From: Dipylidium caninum | Taxonomy: Eukaryota > Platyhelminthes > Cestoda > Cyclophyllidea > Dipylidiidae | Length of the DNA: 64,000 bases | Direction: 5' to 3' | Assembly (NCBI GenBank): GCA_017562135.1 | Contig: QEYB01001046.1 | Span: 558,001-622,000, forward strand | Program-made: the position numbers and the translations under genes | Notes under the pieces: generated by a model | What the model saw: the letters and a program-made list of their open reading frames with translations, nothing else | The model's database searches: none | What the model was told of the DNA's origin: nothing | In this document: positions 37,701 to 47,088 of the stretch, piece after piece | Position numbering within the stretch: the stretch's first letter is position 1 | How the letters are laid out: each line of letters starts with the position of its first letter

Positions 37701-38490
37701 CTCACATCTCTGCATCGTTTTTCATCGAATCAAATATTATTTACCATTCTAGGCAAATAATATCAAAGTTTAGGGTATGACGTACGGCACTAGCAGTCAT
37801 GACCGTAGTTGGAGCCAGTATGGTAGTCGACTTACCTCACGCCAATTATGTTGGATATGGGAAATAATAAAAAAAACTACTTGAAAGTAGACATTAAATT
37901 GAGTGGCACATTTATCGGGGCAAATAATTCCATGCTGTAAGAAAACATTTCGGTCACCGAATGGACGAATAATGTAAGTTAATAGGAGGAGAATCGAGGA
38001 GAAATGACAGGAAAAGTCAATCGTGCAAAATACAAAAAAGTGGAGCATTCAATTTTATATTTATAAAGCCCACTGGGGGAGAAAAAAAGTGTCAATTAAA
38101 AGAGAGTTTGTAATATGGCTTTTAAGTGATGCATTGAAACCAAAAGAAACGGAGAGGCATGAGGTGATAAATTCTGCCTTCGGGGGATAAGAGAGGTTGA
38201 TGAAAAGAAATGAAATGAAGTTGCATGGATAGCAAAGATCGGAAGGAGTGGACTATTAGAACTTATTCCAAGTGAGAGTTGTTTTCAATTCATAAGTTCA
38301 AGTATTCGCCTTCAACGTTATCGAGGAATTTGTGGTCTCTGTCAATAGTGCATTTGCATTAGCATACGTGTAAATCAAAAACACTTCAGATTGGAGGACT
38401 TATCTCTGTCATATTGAGAGCAAATCCAGAAAGTACAGTACAAATCCTTTCCTCAAACCAATAGCAAAAAAGAGAGATTGTCTTTACACT
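34780..38490. other. Spacer between the two duplicated blocks
   Basis: No gene recognised. Divergence between the copies is already high at the PRPS-A start codon, so the PRPS-A promoter in the left end of this stretch is unlike that of copy B. It contains one complete 82-codon minus-strand frame, listed separately as doubtful. Confidence 0.4.
35264..35512 (-). CDS. Doubtful 82-codon open frame
   Basis: An intact ATG-to-TGA frame with mixed composition (VEIMLVGEQIRIKILEGL near the middle, KEDEERVW near the end). I recognise no family. It lies about 0.5 kb upstream of PRPS-A on the same strand. No splice or promoter evidence supports it; it could be chance or part of an unrecognised gene. Confidence 0.15.
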   Translation of the reverse strand: MGKFCKNSISRLQKTNSLKLKKATFFICGETSYSVVEIMLVGEQIRIKILEGLVPINNSFEAILLCLRMKEDEERVWIRVHM

Positions 38491-38765
38491 CTGACTCTTT
38501 TATTTCTCCAAGTAAGTACTTACGAGAAAGCCGGATATCCATCCGATCCAACATCCTGCCATGCGTCCACCCATCTTCGCTCCACCTGTCCACCAGGCTC
38601 AACTCCTATCTCTTTTTATAACCCATGTTTCGCCTCAAACCGCCATCCAATCCGCCCCTCATCCCTCTCTTTTCCTACCCATGCATGCATTTTCGGTCAC
38701 TCGGCATACACCCAACCTCCTCAACCTTCACACCACCATCTCCACTCTCCGTCCGTCCTCCGTTC

Positions 38766-38802
38766 ATCCATCCATCCATCCATCCATCCATCCACCCACC
38801 CA
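38766..38802. repeat. (CATC)n microsatellite
   Basis: Tetranucleotide run in a roughly 0.2-kb segment of copy B that is absent from copy A. Confidence 0.85.
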
Positions 38803-39174
38803 TCCATGCATCCGTCCATCTGTTCAACCCTCACCTCACAAGCCAACACTTCTACCCTTCCTCATCCATCTCTCCACGTTACCACCACCAACCCCTCCCT
38901 CCCTCTCCTCCCTCTTCCCTCCCGCCGACTGACCATTCTTCCTCCCACGTCATTTGCCCAACTCCCTCCCCAAGCACTCCCACCTCCAACTCGGCAAACA
39001 ACTCCTCTCAGAAGTGAGGGCTCAACACTGAAGACAATAAATAATGGTGAGAATATACAGACGGACAGACGCACAGACAGACACAGACGGACAGACAGAC
39101 AGAAAGACAAAAGGGGGGAGGGAGGGAGGGAGGGAGGGAGGGAGTAAGTGAGAGAAAGCGAGAGAGATGAAAGA

Positions 39175-40614
39175 TCAGCAAGTGGCCTCCTCCCATCCCT
39201 CAGTGTAGTCGATGACACAGCAATCACTCGGTGTGCTCGTATCGTCGATGGTGGCATCTTTGGAGTCAGTGCAACGCACCTTCCGTCGAATTGCGATGGC
39301 GGCGTGGAGGAGAGAGGAGGGCGGCGTTTCCGGGGCGTGCATATAAAGGGAGAGGTGAGGCACTGTGGACCACAATTCGCCCCAGGCACCCTCGTGGCAC
39401 CTTCAAGCCATGGCGCAAATTGTTTGTCACCAGCACGGCAACGTGAAAGTCCGCTGAGATACGTCGCAACTCGGTCACAATTGTTTGTACATGGAAGGTG
39501 GCTGGGAGAAACGGACCACTTGCTCTGAGCGTATTGAACACCGCCTCGTAAAACGAAAAAAAAATTTTGCATGTGACAAGCATAACGAATTGGCAAAAAA
39601 CGAGGAACTAACCGAGTTTTGGAGAAATATTTGGGGCATGCAACCACGTGATTCTTAGTTGGCACCAGTCGAAACAGTTAGGGGTCACGCGGCCACGTCG
39701 ACATGACTTAAGTGTAAATCGTGAGGTCAGCAAGTGTTTCAACAATTAGGACGCCAAAGTTGACAAAACAAAAAGGGATTGTGACTGCACACGATACAAC
39801 AAGTTAGTGATTTACAGAGGCAGGCCAAGTTAAAAATGTTGAAATCAACAACCGGCACAACTATTCCATATGTAAATTAGGATTTCAGAAATACAGAAAA
39901 AAGAGTGAGAAAAACCTGAGGCAGATGTGAATGCTGTACGTTTCCATCTGCGGAAGCTCTGGTTTCTTGCACTTTCGCCCATTTCTCCTCTTGCTCTCAC
40001 CGCACCGTACACTTATTGAAATTCTCACATTGACAATCAGTCTTCCGATCTGGGCGCTCTTTCTAAAAGACTCTGAACGGTTGAGACAATGGTTGACGCC
40101 AATTCTAGCGCATCCTGCCCCCCAAACAATGCCGATTCGCCTCTGCCACCAACTCACCCTTTTCCTCGCATCTCCTTCCCTCTCACTTCCGCCTTCCAAC
40201 TCCCACATTCTTCAAAACCCTCTCCTACTCCCCACTCCTGCTCACAACATCTGCCCAACATGCACACTCGTCAGAGAGCGCCCTTCACACACCACTTCGA
40301 CCCACCATATCAACATACACACACGATGCACGGTCCGTGTCAGAGAGGACGAAATGTTGCCACGGACAATGCAAATGCCTCTGTTGAAGACGGCCATTGT
40401 GCGTCTACTGAGCACCTACCACATCCTCCCAATGTCTCGCCTTCTTCAACTTCCAACGAATTATGTTCCGCAACCTCCTCACATCGAATTCACCCTTCGT
40501 GTCAAGGTAGAGCACGCTGGGGCCACCGACCTCCTTCGGCGTTTGCACACCCGACGTGTCGCACTGAAGGAGTCGCGAAGCAACGACCACTGCCGCTGCA
40601 GCATTGAGGCACAT
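39175..40614 (-). pseudogene. RAD51D-like fragment, copy B
   Basis: Only two RAD51D exons remain: 40420-40614 (195 bp, fully open, MCLNAAAAVVVASRLLQCDT through VLYLDTKGEFDVRRL to the donor) and 39175-39501 (C-terminal exon). The latter has one extra C/G (four instead of three) before the conserved GELW-type motif and so is frameshifted; its acceptor is kept as a cccag. The Walker A exon, the Walker B exon and the 29.5-29.6 kb exon of copy A have no equivalent. Without both nucleotide-binding motifs it cannot encode a RAD51-type ATPase. Confidence 0.85.
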
Positions 40615-41352
40615 CTGTCAGGACGAGAGTGGTGGAGCAGCGAGAGGTGAAGGAAAAGAAAGTGGACGATTAATAGGGGAGTACCGCATGCTCTCCTCAA
40701 CCGCTTCTTTGTCCCACACTCAGGAGCGACTGGGGACCTCCACACTCAATAATGCCTCGCACCACACTCAGTCGCGTATCCTTCACCAGTCTCAATGTAC
40801 TTCGCGGTGTCCGGAGAGTGTGATTTACACCACATACGAAAGACCCGTGCTCCCACGAACCGCCGTTCCACTTTCACCATGAACTGTGACCCGTCTTTCT
40901 CTAAACAGTGCCAACCGCATCACCTCACGCGGTTCAAACACCTCGCAATACTTTGACCAATTCTTTCACCTTCGCGCTATTCTCGTCTCGTCTCGTCTCG
41001 TCTCGCCTCTGACCTCCTTTCCTGTTTCCAGGCTTCGACAACTTACCGCAACATGCTGATTCAACAATCTCTGTGTCCACTCAGCCTAAACAGTCTCCTG
41101 CGTATATCAACCGAGCGTTCAGGCGTCCTCCAGCATCTCGACGACTACCATATCCCAGTCTTTGCTCATTGACAGTCTAATCTGCCCCCGTGTACAAAGT
41201 CGTTACGACCCTCGACCTGCACAATACTTTGCCACCCACTTTGTAGGGCCTGACAACATCCCCTACAGCCAGTTCGCCTCATGTGTCAACCACTTTTCGC
41301 GTCCCCAGGCCTCAATTCTACTCATGTGCCCCATTTGCCTATGTTGCCTTCC

Positions 41353-41354
<2 letters not shown>

Positions 41355-41383
<29 letters not shown>
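41355..41383. repeat. (CA)n microsatellite
   Basis: A CA run of about 29 bp in copy B; the aligned place in copy A near 30.50 kb is shorter and interrupted, another length change between the copies. Confidence 0.9.
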
Positions 41384-41389
<6 letters not shown>

Positions 41390-42127
41390 TAACCACCGAC
41401 CCCCTCAAGTTCTGTCATCGTCATTATCACCATCACCGTATCATCACTTCAATCTCCACCTCCTCCTCTCCCTCCTTCCCTTACCTTCTTCTTCTACCTG
41501 CGGCATCTCACCACCACCATCCGGGATAACTCAGGATCTTCTATTCTCTCCAAGATGAACAAGCAATACCACACATCATCTTCCACTACCCCACCATCAA
41601 CGGCTCCTTTGTTTCAACTAAGGTTTCATCGAGACAGGGTCTACTTGCTAATAAATATAACGCAGGTTGACCAAAAGGCGAAAAATTTAGTGACAATTTG
41701 ATTCAGTCCAAAATGCTTTAAAGTGATTTTCGCACCACCTATTGAATACTCAATGAAAGAGTAAATGCTCTACATTCTGCCAAAGAAATACTCCTTTCTT
41801 CGAGAAAAAAACCGACAATTACAAAATAACTTCTGGTCCATTAAAATTGTATTTTAACGGATGTACAGAAAATGCATGTTTGTTCAACAAAGTATTCCCA
41901 AATGGGTGATAGCCGGCCAAACACCAACGAAGTAGAAATGCTGCAACTAGTTCTATTTTCCAAAGATACAAAGTGTCGTTAATGAGTATGGACGTGCGAG
42001 ACGTTTTCTTGCTACACTAGACATTTAGCAGGGTACACGTTTCCAAGACACACTCAATACAAACAGTTCAAAATGTATGGGACTATTGTTAAGGTAAGGG
42101 ACTGACAATGGACAACCGTCAAGTCAG

Positions 42128-43880
42128 TTACAAAGGTACGTGATTGAAGAGGTAAGATACAGACTCTCCATTGTGTGTCCGTCTAATTGACTCGGCCAGA
42201 ACTGTACTAATATCAATGCACTGTAAAGAAGAAATAATACATCTCACTGACCCAGTCTTTCCATTAAGTGAGTGAGTAACACTTACAAATCTAACACTAG
42301 GCAAATGACTCGATTTTTGCATTACTAAAACCAAAAACACATATTGTTCTCTCTCCTCCATCCCCACTGCCCCGTTGTCATTGCTAATTCAATGGAACTC
42401 TTTGGAAAATACACTTGTGGTCTCAAAACATGACAAATTACGACGACTCACATAAAGTTTCGAACATTTTTTCATGTTTTCTTTCTGGTCAATGGTGTTT
42501 GTCACAACTACGGCCTCGAAGCATGAATTGTTGATTCGGTCGATGGCGGGACCGGAAAAAATACCATGAGTACAAATTGCGTATATAGCAGTGGCTCCAG
42601 CTTCCATTAATCTAAATAAGTGAATTGTTGGAAATAAATTGTAAATACCAAGTAAACATAATTGAACCATACACTGAATGAGAAACCAGGCAAACTATTA
42701 TATTAAATAGTAATTTTCATTAAATACATACCGATCCGCAGCAGTACAGATAGTACCACAAGTATCAGCCATGTCGTCAACTATAATGGTGACTTTTCCT
42801 CTAACGTCACCAACAAGCACCATCCTATCAACCTCGTTAGCACGTTTCCGTTCCTTGTGGATCAATGCAAACTCCACGTTCAACTGGTCAGCCAATGATG
42901 TCACTCTACAATTCAAATCCATTCATCACTTCCCTTCTATCTCCATCCATCCATACACCCTCACCTTTACCCTCGACTAACAACCACCTCACCTACCTCT
43001 TGGCACCACCAGCGTCAGGACTCACAATGCAACAGTTTTGCCAGTCAGCAATATTCTTCTGAATCCACTTTATCACTGCCGGCTCCGCATACAAATTGTC
43101 AACAGGTATGTCGAAAAAACCCTGGATCTGGCTCGCATGAAGATCCATCGTCACTATGTGATCGGCACCAGCCACTGACAACATGTTCGCCACTAGTTTG
43201 GCCGATATCGGTGCACGAGACTTGTCCTACATCCCAGTAAGAAAATGCTTCACTCCATAACACTCTTATCTCCAACATCACCTCATTCCTGCCAACTCTA
43301 ACCGTCCCATACACCTCTCACACAAACAAAAAATAGCTTCAAATAACAAAGTCACCATTGCCTGAGCACATGAAGCTAACTTCATCTTAACCACTCCACT
43401 CCACTCCACTCCACTCTACTCTACTCCACTTTACCTCACCACAACCCCACATCCACAAAAGTAAAAACACTCGCTCACCATCACCAACAAGACACTACCT
43501 CTATGCCAATAAACCAACAGAACATGTACCCTGGTTAACACAAACTCACCTTTTTGTCTTGTCGAGCGTAGGGAAAACAAGGTATCACCGCGGTGACGCG
43601 ACACGCCGAGGCAATTTTACAGGCATTCACCATTATCAGCAGTTCCATCAAGTTATCATTGACCTCGCCACTTCCCGTTTGCACAATGTACACATCCTCG
43701 CCACGAACAGACTCTGTTATCTCAACACTTCGCAAATGATATTGTTACGAATGCTTACCATGTTTCTTGATTACTAAACTTTTTGGAGTTGACATGTCCC
43801 AGCTTGATTCCTATATGATCCGCTATCCTCCTAGCCAGATCGCCATTGGAGCTACCAGCAAATATCTTGATGTTCGGCAT
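42128..43880 (-). CDS. PRPS: Ribose-phosphate pyrophosphokinase, copy B
   Basis: Second intact PRPP synthetase. Minus-strand exons in coding order: 43759-43880, 43550-43727, 42997-43226, 42732-42905, 42452-42611, 42128-42220. Exon lengths are identical to copy A (122, 178, 230, 174, 160, 93 bp), giving 318 codons. It keeps the usual animal loop [13 protein letters not shown] at residues 218-230 and a good exon-4 donor (gtatgt), so it looks the more conventional copy. Exon 1 differs from copy A at five residues (10, 13, 16, 17, 26) plus many silent sites, while exons 2 and 3 and their introns are nearly identical. Upstream of the ATG the copies are unrelated, so promoters differ. It sits head to head with the membrane-protein gene starting at 44740. 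Confidence 0.96.
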
Positions 43881-44739
43881 GTGCTCCCACGTTTAATTTG
43901 TGCCAAACCTGGGGCAGCTAAACAAGTAGCCTGATCAAAGTCGGCGGTCTCATTTTAAATTATTGAAAGATTGGTATGTCGCTCACTCATGCCTTTTTCA
44001 AATGTTATTTATTTGTTCCTTAGCCTGTTTGTGGCACTCATATAATTGCACCTGATTTATAATGTAAGTCCGCTATAACCTCCGCTTTGTTTTTTCTGCT
44101 ATTTAGAATTTCTCCTGAAGTGGTGCGGTAAAAAGAATTGAAGAAGCGTTGTTAGTTTAACCGCATTACGCTTTTTGTTACCAAGGTCCTCTTACCAATA
44201 CCCATTTTATATTTCCCACCATTTGCCTCTTTAATTTATAGCTAGTTCTTTCCCTTTTTCTTTTTCCAACTCATTATTTTGCTTCCTTTTTAGCGTCAAA
44301 CCCTCTTTTCGCAGTCTACCGTTTTTAAGCATCAAGGTATGAGCGATATATTGCGTACTCTATTACTTATATCTGTTAATTTTTGCCTATTTTTATGCAG
44401 AATTTTCAATTATGTTGGTAGATGACTCATTAGAATTTGTGTTTAACCTGTTCGTCTTCTGGTGATTTTAGTCACATTCCCGACCACTCTACTTAATGTT
44501 ACTTGTAATGTGGCCTTTTCAATGAAATTTCCTCATTTTTCTTTGGAATTCGTAAACGTTGTTTCCCCCAATTGACCAACCAAAAATAAACGCCCATATG
44601 CGAGTTGGTCTCCGTTTTGGTGCTTGACCGCTTAGCAGAAATTTTAATGCTTAGTTACACTGAAATCAAGGGGTCGACGCCACCTCAATTATGAACTTGA
44701 TGCTGTCATCGATTTACGCTGACAACCAGGGGCAAAAAT
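43881..44739. promoter_or_regulatory. Shared 5' region between PRPS-B and the membrane-protein gene
   Basis: About 0.86 kb separates two divergently oriented start codons, so promoters for both genes should lie here. No convincing TATA box or named element was identified. The placement is inferred from gene orientation only. Confidence 0.35.
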
Positions 44740-46154
44740 ATGTGGCGGAACGTCAAAGGTAGATACGGTGCTGCCTTTGGTGCTTTGACTAATGCTATAT
44801 CAAGCAATAAGAAGAAGGTTGAAAATTCGGCAGTCTACTTCGTCCTCTCCCCTGAATGGAAGGCGGCAGTGTCAGAAAGGGAAAAAGTCTACCTCTTTGT
44901 GTTTTCTCTCCTTTACCTCGGGAGTTTTTTGATCTTCTCTTATGCCTTGATTGTTGATGTAACTATGGTTAATTCATTACAACTTAAGGCTTTCGTGAAT
45001 ACACAAGCCGAGGTACCGATACTGCAGAAGGTCAACCTTAATGCAAAAGTAAATGATTTCATAAACCTCTACCTTTATATTGCAATTACTACTTTTATTA
45101 ACATTGCTGTGCCGTAGGCTATATTGCGATTCCACAGTTGATACAGATCAAGTTATCTCACTTGACTCATGTTTTCAAACATAGCTTTGAAAAAATTAAT
45201 GATTCACCAAATATAATGGAGGCCATACCTCGATAAATTCTCTCGTTGATTTTTACTTCAAGATGTTTATGGCGATAGTAACACTGATAGAATCAATTCT
45301 GTCAATTCGAAGACTCGATATGTTTAACAATATCATTCAGCAACCAAAACAATGCCATATTATCACTAGCTCTAAACGATAAAGTATTGGTTTACGAAAT
45401 TTCCATTCAACAGGCACAAAGCTGATCCGACAACTTGATTTTGAGTTAGATGGCTTAATAGTGTGGATATATAATTTTTACCTAGATTAAACTTTACTTG
45501 ATCGAAGTGATGGCAGATGGAGATAAAACTTGTCGCTATTCTCTCAAACACCATAAATTTAATTCAAAATGGCTAAAGTATCAGACAGATTATTTAATTT
45601 ACATTGCATCTCAGGTGATCTTCACTACAGGAATCTGGCACAAAGAAGCAGAAATGCTTATTAGGCCTAATAAAGGCTCTGGAGGTTATGTGGGTTCATA
45701 TCCTCTAATACATGAGAAACTTTTTGAAGCCCATAGCCTCTACGGCGACTGTCTATTCACAAACTTTCGTACCACACCAGTTCTCACCGCTTCTCTCCTC
45801 AATCTTGTCGTGGGCAGTGTGATTTTTGTGTCGGCGGGACCGCTGGTCATTCTTTCACGTCGCGCTTTCTACCATTGCGCCATGGTCGGTTCCCTACTCC
45901 TGGCCTCCTGCGTTCTATTGAATCGTGCGGCGTATACTCTCCTCCTTGACTGTCTTCGGCGATTACAGGCCGTACAGGTTGACAACAAAGGGAATTATGT
46001 GGAGAATCTCCGTGGCAACACCCTATTTGATGTCGCTCCTCTCATGGAGAGAGCCACAACAGCAACGATCTGGCTGTATCTTACAATTCTAGGATTTTTA
46101 CCCCTTATACTGATGGGTGGATTGGCAGGGAGGATACTGGGCAGACCGGTGTGA
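44740..46154 (+). CDS. Four-helix membrane protein, possibly TMEM179-like
   Basis: Two exons: 44740-45048 (103 codons from the ATG) and 45615-46154 (179 codons and TGA), joined in phase 0 across a 566-bp intron (AAA/gtaaat to atctcag). The 282-residue product has four hydrophobic segments at about residues 50-73 (YLFVFSLLYLGSFLIFSYAL), 158-184, 189-214 and 252-275, with a short cytosolic tail. The junction gives VNLNAKVIFTTGIW, reminiscent of the CLLFTEGMW stretch after helix 1 of human TMEM179; helix spacing is also similar. That match is weak and from memory. Any four-helix family is possible. It is transcribed toward PHKA and away from PRPS-B. The first 45 residues are polar and longer than in TMEM179. 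Confidence 0.6.
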
Positions 46155-47088
46155 AAGAAACTGATATCTTTTCCTATAATTTAAATGTAAAATAACATTT
46201 CATACCCTAATTCAGGATCTTATAGTGTAATGATAAAAGTGTACGACAGGGGCTACTAACTTATAAACAATAATTAGTAGGAGAAATCCCTTTTTTCGCA
46301 GAAAGAAATCGCGGAAGGGGGGGTTTTTGCTACACAAAAATTCTGGCTAAATTTTGGTACTTGAGCGTGTTAGTATTGATTAACACAAAAAGTAATTGGT
46401 TTTTGAATGTACGAACAACTAGTTTGTTTTCCAACTAGCCTTCGGATTTCAAGTTCAACAGGAAGTTTGCATAACAAAAAGCATTAATTGCGATTCACAG
46501 GTTAGTCGCAAGAAGTGGTTGGAGACAAGACACTCCTCCACAAGAATGCATAAGGGCAAGTTATTATTTCATTGTCATAGCAACTTTCATTTGGTACTAT
46601 TGACTGAGTAATTTTCCTTTAAATCATTTTTGACGCTGTTATAAGTTGAAAAAAGTCCCTTTTTATCCCAGGGCGTCTCCAGCAGCACTAGTGCATGGAG
46701 TCATATGCGCATGTATTGTAATCTACCATTATTTTCGACGATGAACGGGGCTTTGTTGAGATCTGACAAGACAACGTTACCAAATTTTGTTGCTTCATCC
46801 ATGAACTATCGATATTACATCAAATTTTAATGAGGCTCAGTGGGAATATTCTCTTTATGACGTTTATCCTATTTCAAAGTACTTGAACTGCACCACAGCG
46901 TGACAACTAAGCACAATACAAAGTAATTGGTTCCCAACCCACTTATTTTCAAAATTTTACATTTAAAAGAACTGTTGTTTGGCGTTGCAATTGTTCGGAG
47001 CATATAATTAGCACACCAGTTCCACTACAAATGATGATAATGATCCATTTTAAGGTCACTATTGACGGCATAACCTTGCTGCCATCTG
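46155..47088. other. Intergenic stretch upstream of PHKA
   Basis: No exon or RNA gene seen. It should hold the 3' end of the membrane-protein gene and the promoter and 5' UTR of PHKA. Two in-line genes on the same strand border it. Confidence 0.4.

Larger units (their letters stand above)
38922..43880. repeat. Segmental duplication, copy B
   Basis: Shorter counterpart of 24860-34779, in the same order and orientation. It keeps the RAD51D C-terminal exon, the exon after Walker A, the pyrimidine-rich upstream stretch and a whole PRPS gene. Two stretches here have no counterpart in copy A, about 39520-40065 and 41650-42080; they occupy the places of much longer copy-A segments. Weak similarity starts near 38.49 kb. 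Confidence 0.9.

Noticed and set aside
38862..39665. 267-codon minus-strand open frame
   Set aside because: It runs through microsatellites and overlaps the RAD51D-B C-terminal exon mostly in a shifted frame; an artefact of the frameshift and repeats.
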